Source: Nocardia miyunensis NBRC 108239
GTDB taxonomy: Bacteria; Actinomycetota; Actinomycetes; Mycobacteriales; Mycobacteriaceae
Direction of reading: 5' to 3'
DNA length: 64,000 nucleotides
Assembly: GCF_001613065.1 (NCBI RefSeq)
Contig: NZ_BDBQ01000070.1
Coordinates: 31,243-95,242 of the forward strand
The translations under genes and the position numbers were made by a program. Below the pieces are notes generated by a model. The model did not search any database, had not been told where the DNA came from, and saw only the letters and a program-made list of their open reading frames with translations. This document shows, in pieces, positions 10,478 through 17,302 of the stretch; the first letter of the stretch is position 1; each line of letters begins with the position of its first letter.

Positions 10478-11008
10478 ATGCCCGACCTCAGTACCCGGGA
10501 ACACACCCGCGAGTACCTGGCCGAGATATTCCCCGCCGATGATCGGGAATGGCGGATCTACCAGTTCCCGCACGGCTGGATCTGTCAGCCGGAACTGACC
10601 CCGGAACAGATCGAGGCAGGCCAGGGCCTCGGCCAGACGAACCTGGTGATCGACGCGCGAACAGCGGTGGTGCTCGAGTATCCCAGCTGGTCCATCGATA
10701 TGGTCGCGGACGACTACACGGCCACCGAACGAAACGGACTCCGCCCGAACGGAAGACAGATCCACCCGCCCCTGTGGCGTCTGACCATCCGCCGAACCCG
10801 GGAAACCCCCGACACGATCGGCTACCACGTCCAGGTGCTGTCCCTGGCGACCCCGCCGACCGAGAACGTGGAGTACGACCTCGCCATCGACAAACACACC
10901 TTCCGGCGCGACGGCAACGGCCCACTGGCGGGCAGCGTGATCGCCTGGGCGCAAGCCCGGAGCAGACAGCACGGCAACTGGCCCCATCAGGGCACCTGGC
11001 GCCTGTAA
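10478..11008 (+). CDS. putative immunity protein for the upstream toxin
   Basis: A 176-residue soluble protein that starts 64 bp after the toxin stop, with a clear AGGAG ribosome binding site before ATG. It has no signal peptide or membrane segment. The central stretch (GWICQP, then a Gly-rich turn, NLVIDARTAVVLEYPS and a following Tyr) resembles the YrhB/Imm35 layout: 'GWxF ... G.GPxxVDxxTGxV ... P...Y'. A small gene immediately downstream of a toxin C-terminal domain is the usual place for the cognate immunity gene. The immunity role is inferred from position; the Imm35 likeness is weak. It could also be an unrelated SUKH- or DUF-type protein. Confidence 0.5.
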   Translation: MPDLSTREHTREYLAEIFPADDREWRIYQFPHGWICQPELTPEQIEAGQGLGQTNLVIDARTAVVLEYPSWSIDMVADDYTATERNGLRPNGRQIHPPLWRLTIRRTRETPDTIGYHVQVLSLATPPTENVEYDLAIDKHTFRRDGNGPLAGSVIAWAQARSRQHGNWPHQGTWRL

Positions 11009-11223
11009 CATCACGCCCTGCACGCCATCCAGCGGACGGACGCGCGGTACGCATCGAATACGCAGTGCCAGAAGGTGGTTCGTGTCAAAGTCGGCGAGAG
11101 GCCGGCGACGCGCTCGGACCAGGATCCGAGCGAACGCTCCGAAGATGCTCTTGAATGCCGGTAACGGCCAGGCGATCCCCGGCGAAAGCTACCGTGACAG
11201 CCGGATCCGATCGGGCCGACATG
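11009..11223. other. intergenic DNA, nothing recognised
   Basis: Between the putative immunity gene and the first iteron pair. Short open frames exist on both strands but none has a convincing ribosome binding site or a recognisable product. Confidence 0.4.
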
Positions 11224-11243
11224 CGAAAAGGGACGAAAACGGA
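11224..11243 (+). promoter_or_regulatory. two 10-bp iterons upstream of the broken IPT gene
   Basis: CGAAAAGGGA followed directly by CGAAAACGGA. The same 10-bp unit is repeated 3.5 times before the intact IPT gene at 12797-12831. About 30 further bases downstream are also alike (GATGCGTTGCC versus GATGCCTTGCC), so the whole upstream region is a duplicate. Probably operator DNA for the regulator encoded between the two loci; that link is inferred. Confidence 0.5.
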
Positions 11244-11367
11244 TCGGAGATGCGTTGCCCTGCAACAGGGTAGGGGGATTTTAATGGAAATAGCTAGCCG
11301 TTAATCGAGTCGGGGCGACCACCAGATGCAGTAGCGGAAACACCATCGCGACAAAGGAGGCAGTGTC

Positions 11368-11619
11368 ATGCCCACCATCACCTCCCTCTCGCCGACTTCG
11401 GGGCCCGCATCGGGATGCGCGAAGACCATCGTGCCGGGCATCGAGCTCCGCCACTGCGTCAGCTTTCATCGGCAACACCTCAGATACCTCGTTCACCACC
11501 GATCCGGACACGGAGCTTGTTGCGGGTCGCCTCGGCTGAGCTGGAAGCGGCACAGCCTGCCGTCGCCGCAGTGGGTGGGGTCGGCAACGGAGGCTCCTGC
11601 CGTCCCCGTGTCCGAGTAG
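11368..11619 (+). pseudogene. broken IPT/TIG-repeat gene, only the N-terminus kept
   Basis: AAAGGAGG lies before an ATG, and the first residues (MPTITSLSPTSGPASG) match the start of the intact IPT/TIG protein 1.5 kb downstream. After about 16 residues the similarity ends and the frame becomes unrelated Arg/His/Ser-rich sequence that runs to a stop at 11619. The translation start is intact while the body is deleted or shifted. This is a decayed paralogue of the gene at 12936, with its own copy of the upstream iterons. Confidence 0.6.
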
Positions 11620-11716
11620 TACTCCGAACCCGGACACCGTGATGGCCTGTCCGGGCTGCGGTTTCAGGTCGAGCCGCCATCACAGAGCGGCCGCAGGGGT
11701 AGCAAAGGGGGTTTCA

Positions 11717-12712
11717 TTGGCTACTGTTCTGAAGATGCTGCTGGCCGAGCGGCATCTCAAGAGTCATTCGGATTTTCTACTCGCATACGACAGGCACGCC
11801 GCGCAACTCGATCCTCCTATTCCTCCGGGATACGGGCCGGCGAAGACACAGTTCTATCGGTGGCTTTCGGGAAGAATGGTCGGACTTCCCCGCGACTACC
11901 ATTGCCGGGTATTGGTCAAGATGTTCCCCGGCTGGACGATCGAGCGATTGTTTCAGATGACGGAGGCGATACCGATCGCCGCTCGAGCCCACGAATTGGG
12001 CCTTCCCGGAACAGATATCGAGCTGGAGGCATTCCTCGGGGCCGAGATGATCACCAGCGGGATCACTCTCGTGTACCCGGCCTTCGGACTGCCGCTGCGA
12101 CGCGCGCCCGCACTTCCGACGGCCGAGATTCCCTATCGATACGCATTCGACAGGAAGGTCCGCGCATTCGCGGCCGACCACCGTTCGGATGTACTGACCG
12201 CTTTGCCGGAGAAGGAATTTCGCGGGCTGTTGTACATGTTCTCCGCGCTCCAGCGTCGCACCGGAATATTGACCGAAGTACGGAGCGATCGGTACGTCGT
12301 CGCCCATGGCGACCGCCCCTATATCAGCTTCGGGCTGACTTGCAACGACTGCACACGCATGTACCTCGAAAGCGTCGAGCGTCCGCTGTTCACGCTCAAC
12401 GGCAGTGGCGCCGAAGGTGATTCACATTTCGAGCAGCTGGAGTTGACGGACGGCAGCCGGTTCGACCCGAGCGCGGGTCACGACATCGGCATCATCGCCC
12501 GGGTGCGGCCCAGCCCGGAGCTGCATCCCGACCGGTACTGGATATTCTGTGCGGGCTTGGGCCCGCGCGGTACCACCGGGGCAAGCTGGTATCTCGCCAA
12601 TTTCTGGATTCCCTTACAGCGACGCGCCGGTGATCGCGAATTCGTCGCGGTAGTCGGTGTCGGTGAGAACTCCGACGATACGGCCCACCTGGAACATCTG
12701 CTGATCGAATAG
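11717..12712 (+). CDS. actinobacterial HTH regulator with C-terminal sensor-like domain
   Basis: Start chosen at TTG 11717, preceded by AAAGGGGG at good spacing; the frame upstream of it looks non-coding. The 331-residue product begins with a DNA-binding segment (LAERHLKSHSDFLLAYDRHA, then a TQFYRWLSGRM recognition region and FPGWTIERLF). This layout is common in actinobacterial XRE-like regulators that sense through an unknown C-terminal domain. Residues from about 130 on show no family I can name; a Cys pair (TCNDC) occurs near residue 205. It lies between the broken and intact IPT genes, both preceded by 10-bp iterons, so it is the obvious candidate to bind them. Its ligand is unknown. Confidence 0.6.
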   Translation: MATVLKMLLAERHLKSHSDFLLAYDRHAAQLDPPIPPGYGPAKTQFYRWLSGRMVGLPRDYHCRVLVKMFPGWTIERLFQMTEAIPIAARAHELGLPGTDIELEAFLGAEMITSGITLVYPAFGLPLRRAPALPTAEIPYRYAFDRKVRAFAADHRSDVLTALPEKEFRGLLYMFSALQRRTGILTEVRSDRYVVAHGDRPYISFGLTCNDCTRMYLESVERPLFTLNGSGAEGDSHFEQLELTDGSRFDPSAGHDIGIIARVRPSPELHPDRYWIFCAGLGPRGTTGASWYLANFWIPLQRRAGDREFVAVVGVGENSDDTAHLEHLLIE

Positions 12713-12753
12713 ATATCCGGCACCGAACCTTATTTTGTTGTGTTGCAAACGAT

Positions 12754-12766
12754 TTCCCGTCGGGAA
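12754..12766. promoter_or_regulatory. short inverted repeat TTCCCG-T-CGGGAA
   Basis: A perfect 6-bp dyad around one base, 41 bp after the regulator stop and 31 bp before the iterons. It could be the end of the regulator transcript or a small operator. There is no T-run. Confidence 0.3.
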
Positions 12767-12796
12767 GACGTCCTCGGCACGCGGCGGAATCCGAAG

Positions 12797-12831
12797 CGGA
12801 CGAAAACGGACGAAAGTGGACGAAAACGGAC
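12797..12831 (+). promoter_or_regulatory. 3.5 tandem 10-bp iterons before the IPT gene
   Basis: CGGACGAAAA at 12797, CGGACGAAAG at 12807, TGGACGAAAA at 12817, then CGGAC. The 10-bp period puts every copy on the same face of the helix, as expected for cooperative protein binding. The same unit occurs in two copies upstream of the broken IPT gene. The gene start follows 105 bp later. Confidence 0.6.
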
Positions 12832-12935
12832 TGCAGATGCCTTGCCGGGCAACCGATCTCAGGAGGTTACTGGAAGGAGCGGGCCCGCTACCACACAGCA
12901 GGAATCACTACAGCAGCAAGGGGAGGCCAAGACCA

Positions 12936-15173
12936 ATGCCTACCATCACGTCCATCTCTCCGACCTCGGGGCCCACATCGGGGGGCACGAGCGTCACGAT
13001 CACCGGCACCGGGTTCATCGGAACTCTCACGGTGCAGTTCGGCATCATCCCAACGGTATTCGTCGTCAATTCCGCCACGCAGATCACGGCTGTCGCCCCT
13101 CCTGGTCTACCCGGCACGGTGCAGGTCACCGTCACCGGCTTCACCGGAACCAGCAACGGCGTTCCCTACACCTACGCCGCGACCCCTGTGCTCACCAACA
13201 TCACTCCCAGTTCAGGGCCCGTGACCGGTGGAACGACGGTCGTGCTCACCGGGACAGCCCTGACGGGTGCCACCTCGGTCAGTTTCGGCGGGACCCCCGC
13301 GGCCTCGTTCACGGTCAACTCGGCGACTCAGATCACGGCGGTGGCGCCTGCCCATACGGCGGGAACGGTGCTGGTCAGGGTCACCACCGCGGGCGGAACC
13401 AGCAACGGCGTCGCCTACACCTACGTCGCCGTTCCCACCCTGACCGCCATCAGTCCCAGCTCAGGGCCCGTGACCGGTGGCACAACCGTCGTGCTCACCG
13501 GAACGGCACTCACAAGCGCCACCTCGGTCAGTTTCGGTGGTACACCGGCGACCTCGTTCACCGTCAACTCGCCGACCCAGATCACGGCCGTCACCCCCGC
13601 CGGATCGGCGGGCACGGTCGCGGTCACCGTCACCACCGCGGGCGGAACCAGCAATAGCGTCGCATACACCTACGTCGCGGTTCCCACCCTGACCTCCATC
13701 ACTCCCAGCTCGGGGCCGGTGGCAGGCGGGACAACGGTCATCCTCACCGGAACAGCGCTGACCGGAGCGACAGCGGTCAGTTTCGGCGGCACACCGGCGA
13801 CCTCGTTCACCGTCAACTCGCCGACCCAGATCACCGCGGTCACCCCCGCCGGATCGGCGGGCACCGTGGCGGTCACCGTCACCACCGCGGGCGGAACCAG
13901 CAACAGCGTCGCCTACACCTATGCCGCGCTTCCCACCCTGACCACGGTGGCACCGAATGCGGGACCGGTGACCGGCGGGACAACCGTCATCCTCACCGGA
14001 ACTGCGCTGGCGGGCGCCACCTCGGTCAGTTTCGGCGGCACACCCGCGGCCTCGTTCACCGTCAACTCCCCCACCCAGATCACCGCGGTCACCCCCGCCG
14101 GGGCGGCCGGAGCGGTGCTGGTCACCGTCACCACCGCGGGCGGAACCAGCAACGGCGTCGCCTACACCTATGCCGCGGTTCCCACCCTGACCACGGTGGC
14201 ACCGAATGCGGGACCGGTGACGGGTGGGACGGTTGTCGTGCTGACCGGGACGGCCCTGACCGGGGCTACCTCGGTGAGTTTCGGCGGCACACCCGCGGCC
14301 TCGTTCGCCGTCAACTCCCCCACCCAGATCACGGCGGTCACCCCCGCCGGGGCGGCCGGAGCGGTACTGGTCACCGTCACCACCGCGGGCGGAACCAGCA
14401 ACGGTGTCCCGTTCACCTATGTCGCGGTTCCCACCCTGACCGCCATCGCTCCCAGTTCAGGACCGGCGACCGGCGGGACCACCGTCGTGCTCACCGGGAC
14501 GGCCCTGACCGGCGCGAGCGCGGTGAGTTTCGGCGGCACACCAGCGGCCTCGTTCATCGTCGACTCGGACACTCAGATCACCGCGATCACTCCGGCCGGG
14601 TCGGCGGGGACGGTGCTGGTCACCGTCACCACCGCGGGTGGAACCGTGGACGGTGTCGCGTTCACTTACGTGGCCGTTCCCACCCTGACCTCGATCGCTC
14701 CCGGTTCAGGACCGGTGGCCGGCGGGACCACCGTCGTGCTCACCGGGACGGCCCTGACCGGTGCGAGCGCGGTCGATTTCGGTGGCACACCGGCGGCCTC
14801 GTTCACCGTCAACTCGCCGACCCAGATCACGGCCGTCACCCCGGCCGGGTCGGCGGGGACGGTGCTGGTCACCGTCACCACCGCGGGCGGAACCGTCGAC
14901 GGTGTCTCGTTCACCTACGCTGCGGTTCCCACCCTCAGCACGGTCAGTCCGACGTCGGGCACGACGGCCGGCGGAACCGCCGTCACCCTCACCGGGACGG
15001 CCCTGACGGGCGCGAGCGCGGTCGATTTCGGTGGCACACCGGCGGCCTCGTTCAACGTCGACTCCGACACCCAGATCACCGCGATCACCCCCGCCGAGCC
15101 GGCGGGCACGGTGCAGGTCACCGCCACCACCGCGGGCGGAACCAGTAACGGCGTCTCGTACACCTACGCCTGA
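12936..15173 (+). CDS. nine-repeat IPT/TIG protein
   Basis: Start chosen at ATG 12936, behind GGGGAGG; the longer upstream frame is non-coding. The 745-residue product is built only of nine IPT/TIG beta-sandwich repeats of about 83 residues (249 bp), each with a TSxxPxSGPxxGGTxVxLTGT core and ending near TSNGVxYTY. There is no signal peptide, lipobox, membrane segment or sorting signal: the protein starts directly with the first repeat. Such proteins recur in Streptomyces and Nocardia; their location and partner are unknown to me. Repeats 5 and 6 are nearly identical in DNA, so the array is being homogenised. Thr, Val, Gly and Ala dominate. An adhesion or ligand-binding role is only inferred from the fold. 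Confidence 0.8.
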   Translation: MPTITSISPTSGPTSGGTSVTITGTGFIGTLTVQFGIIPTVFVVNSATQITAVAPPGLPGTVQVTVTGFTGTSNGVPYTYAATPVLTNITPSSGPVTGGTTVVLTGTALTGATSVSFGGTPAASFTVNSATQITAVAPAHTAGTVLVRVTTAGGTSNGVAYTYVAVPTLTAISPSSGPVTGGTTVVLTGTALTSATSVSFGGTPATSFTVNSPTQITAVTPAGSAGTVAVTVTTAGGTSNSVAYTYVAVPTLTSITPSSGPVAGGTTVILTGTALTGATAVSFGGTPATSFTVNSPTQITAVTPAGSAGTVAVTVTTAGGTSNSVAYTYAALPTLTTVAPNAGPVTGGTTVILTGTALAGATSVSFGGTPAASFTVNSPTQITAVTPAGAAGAVLVTVTTAGGTSNGVAYTYAAVPTLTTVAPNAGPVTGGTVVVLTGTALTGATSVSFGGTPAASFAVNSPTQITAVTPAGAAGAVLVTVTTAGGTSNGVPFTYVAVPTLTAIAPSSGPATGGTTVVLTGTALTGASAVSFGGTPAASFIVDSDTQITAITPAGSAGTVLVTVTTAGGTVDGVAFTYVAVPTLTSIAPGSGPVAGGTTVVLTGTALTGASAVDFGGTPAASFTVNSPTQITAVTPAGSAGTVLVTVTTAGGTVDGVSFTYAAVPTLSTVSPTSGTTAGGTAVTLTGTALTGASAVDFGGTPAASFNVDSDTQITAITPAEPAGTVQVTATTAGGTSNGVSYTYA
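13200..15170 (+). repeat. 249-bp tandem repeats within the IPT gene
   Basis: Repeats 2 to 9 recur every 249 bp with high DNA identity (for example GGTTCCCACCCTGACC starts several units). The high identity suggests unequal crossing-over or gene conversion, and copy number may vary between isolates. The opposite strand shows matching open frames purely because of the repeat composition. Confidence 0.8.
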
Positions 15174-15187
15174 CAACCAGAGCGGCT

Positions 15188-15219
15188 GGGCTGCCGGTAG
15201 GAATTCCTACCGGCAGCCC
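15188..15219. terminator. perfect 32-bp palindrome, bidirectional terminator
   Basis: GGGCTGCCGGTAGGAATT and its exact complement form a 16-bp perfect dyad centred on GAATTC, 14 bp after the IPT stop. The convergent hydrolase remnant ends at 15250, so one stem serves both strands. There is no T-run, as is usual in high-GC actinobacteria. Confidence 0.7.
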
Positions 15220-15249
15220 GGTCGCGTCCCGGCCGACGGTCGTTGGCCG

Positions 15250-15530
15250 CTACTTCCCCGCCATGCGTTGCCCGAGCCACGATTCGATGTCCGCAAGCGC
15301 GGCGCCGGCCATTCCGGTCGGCCGAAAAGTGAAGGCGTGCAATGACTCCGGATACACCTGGATATCCACGTCGTTTCCCGCCGCGGCGAGTCGCGCGGCC
15401 AATGCCACATTGTCCTCGAGCAGGACGTCGCGACTCCCCACGATCAGCAACGTCGGCGGAAGCCCCGTCAGATCGCCGTACAGCGGCGAGATATCCGGAT
15501 CGGTCCGATCGGCGACTCGGCATGACCAGC
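15250..15530 (-). pseudogene. C-terminal remnant of an alpha/beta hydrolase
   Basis: The minus strand reads, without needing a start codon, DPDISPLYGDLTGLPPT followed by LLIVGSRDVLLEDN-like sequence and a PESLHAFT box. This is the catalytic Asp and His region of the acetylhydrolase/lipase (alpha/beta hydrolase fold-3) family. Only about 90 residues remain; the oxyanion HGG motif and the GxSxG serine are absent. The break lies about 10 bp from the TCAG boxes of the ABC transporter promoter, so arrival of the transporter/SARP module probably removed the rest. Confidence 0.7.
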
Positions 15531-15540
15531 TCGAACCCCG

Positions 15541-15600
15541 TGTCAGGGGCCGTGTCAGGCCGACATCAGGCTCATATCAGCCGGACCGGCGACGGTATCC
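15541..15600 (+). promoter_or_regulatory. SARP-type promoter 1 (ABC transporter)
   Basis: TCAG occurs at 15543, 15555, 15566 and 15577 (steps 12, 11, 11). GTAT starts at 15595, exactly 18 bp after the last T. The block TATCAGCC-(n)-CCGGCGA-(n)-GTA is shared with promoters at 20601 and 21427. Direct repeats at 11-bp phase upstream of a -10 element are the known signature of SARP-family activators. The gene starts at 15603, so the transcript has little or no leader. Confidence 0.65.
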
Positions 15601-15602
15601 CC

Positions 15603-16544
15603 ATGAACATGGCAATCACAGCCTCCGGGCTGCGGAAGTCGTACGGCGACAAAGCCGTACTCGATGGCATCGACCTGAGTATCGGTGCCGGAACGATTTT
15701 TTCGTTGCTCGGACCGAACGGGGCGGGCAAGACGACGACGGTGAACGTGTTGACCACGCTGTTGAAGGCGGACGGCGGCACGGCACACGTCGCCGGGCAC
15801 GACCTGGCCACCGCACCCCAGGCGGTGCGCGCGGCGATCGGTGTGACCGGACAGTTCGCGGCGGTGGACGAGCTGCTGACGGGCGAGGAGAACCTGCGGA
15901 TGATGGCGGATCTGCACCGCCTGAAGGGCGGCGAGCGAAAGCGTGTCGTCAGCGAGTTGCTGGAACGATTCGATCTGGCCGAGTCGGCGAAGAAGCGGTC
16001 GTCCACCTATTCCGGTGGGATGCGCCGGAAGCTGGACCTGGCGATGACGCTGGTCACCCGGCCGCAGATCGTCTTCCTGGACGAGCCGACCACGGGCCTG
16101 GATCCGCGCAGCCGACGCACGATGTGGGAAATCGTCCGGGAGCTGACCTCCGGCGGCGTGACGATCTTCCTCACCACCCAGTACCTCGACGAGGCCGATC
16201 AGCTGGCCGACCGGATCGCGGTGCTCGATCAGGGCCGCATAGTCGCCGAGGGCACCCCCGACGACCTCAAGCGCCAGGTGCCCGGCAGTCACATCCGGCT
16301 CCGGTTCACCACGATCGGCGAATTGGATTCGGCCGCACGGGCGCTGCCCGGATCCACCCGCGACGACGAGGCCCTGACTCTGCGGGTTCCCGATAGCGGC
16401 GGCACGAAATCCCTTCGGCTGCTGCTGGATCGGCTCGCCGAATCCGCGATCGAGGCCGAAGAGGTCTCCGTCCACACTCCCGATCTGGACGACGTCTTCC
16501 TTTCCCTGACCGGTCACGCGACCACGGAGGCCACAGCATCATGA
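15603..16544 (+). CDS. DrrA-type ABC exporter ATPase
   Basis: Start chosen at ATG 15603, directly after the conserved promoter block; upstream frame is debris. The 313-residue product is a complete ABC ATPase: Walker A GPNGAGKTT near residue 40, Q-loop near 85, signature YSGGMRRKLDLA, Walker B IVFLDEPT, and switch His replaced by Gln in LTTQYLDEADQLADRI, which is typical of the DrrA/daunorubicin-resistance family. The C-terminal 90 residues form the DrrA-specific domain ending in the DDVFLSLTG motif. It overlaps the next gene by ATGA, so the two are co-translated. Role: energises export of a hydrophobic compound, drug or lipid; the substrate is unknown. Confidence 0.9.
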   Translation: MNMAITASGLRKSYGDKAVLDGIDLSIGAGTIFSLLGPNGAGKTTTVNVLTTLLKADGGTAHVAGHDLATAPQAVRAAIGVTGQFAAVDELLTGEENLRMMADLHRLKGGERKRVVSELLERFDLAESAKKRSSTYSGGMRRKLDLAMTLVTRPQIVFLDEPTTGLDPRSRRTMWEIVRELTSGGVTIFLTTQYLDEADQLADRIAVLDQGRIVAEGTPDDLKRQVPGSHIRLRFTTIGELDSAARALPGSTRDDEALTLRVPDSGGTKSLRLLLDRLAESAIEAEEVSVHTPDLDDVFLSLTGHATTEATAS

Positions 16545-17302
16545 GCACCATCACCGCACCGCTCGAGGACTCCTCGATCATGTTGCGCCGCAACATCAAA
16601 CACATCACCCGGACCCCGGTCACGATCTTCAACGCGGCCCTGATGCCGGTCGTGATGATGCTGATCTTCGTGTACGTGTTCGGTAGCGCGTTCGATGTCG
16701 GCGACCACTACATCAACTACGCGGTGCCGGGAATGATCCTGCTGGCCATCAGCTATGGCTTGTCGGGCACGGCGGTATCGGTGAGTTCCGATATGGCCAA
16801 GGGCATCATCAACCGCTTCAAGGTGATGGACGTGTCCCGCAGCGCGGTCCTGATCGGTCACGTCGTGGCCACCATCGCGACCAACGTGGTCGCCATCGCG
16901 GCCATCATCGGCATGGGCTTCGCGCTCGGATTCCGTTCGTCCGCAACAGCACTCGACTGGCTGGGCGCGATCGGCATCATGGCCGCGACATCGTTCGCGG
17001 CCTCCTGGCTCACGGTCGCGCTCGGGATGGCGGCGAAGACTCCGGAATCCGCGGGCATGAGCGTCGTGCCGCTGATCATGCTGCCTTTCCTGAGCAGCGC
17101 GATCGTCCCCGCCGACAAGATGGGCCAGGGCGTGCGGCAGTTCGCGCAGTACCAGCCGTTCACGCCGATCATCGAATCCCTGCGCGGTTTTCTCACCGGA
17201 CACCCCTCCGGCGGATACACCGCGGCTGCGCTGGCCTGGTGCGCCGGGTTCGCCATCGTCGGATACCTGTGGGCACGTGCCAGTTTCAACAAGCGAGTGT
17301 AG
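16541..17302 (+). CDS. DrrB-type ABC-2 permease
   Basis: A 253-residue ABC-2 membrane protein with about six hydrophobic segments (first near residues 30-50, last near 225-245) and an EESLRG-like segment (PIIESLRGFLTG) in the family position. It starts inside the stop of the ATPase gene (ATGA), so it is the membrane half of the same exporter. Its last 17 bases overlap the 3' end of the convergent SARP gene (17286-17302), which makes antisense interference between the exporter and regulator transcripts likely. Confidence 0.9.
   Translation: MSTITAPLEDSSIMLRRNIKHITRTPVTIFNAALMPVVMMLIFVYVFGSAFDVGDHYINYAVPGMILLAISYGLSGTAVSVSSDMAKGIINRFKVMDVSRSAVLIGHVVATIATNVVAIAAIIGMGFALGFRSSATALDWLGAIGIMAATSFAASWLTVALGMAAKTPESAGMSVVPLIMLPFLSSAIVPADKMGQGVRQFAQYQPFTPIIESLRGFLTGHPSGGYTAAALAWCAGFAIVGYLWARASFNKRV

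Noticed and set aside
11281..11637. A 118-codon minus-strand frame opposite the broken IPT gene
   Set aside because: No ribosome site or recognisable product; its strand is the complement of the IPT remnant.
12797..12831. CRISPR-like short repeats
   Set aside because: The units are 10 bp and contiguous, with no spacers; they fit operator iterons, not CRISPR.
13421..15163. Repeated minus-strand frames with VPPAVVTVT-like proteins in the IPT region
   Set aside because: They recur every 249 bp because the IPT gene is repetitive; no ribosome sites and no independent function.
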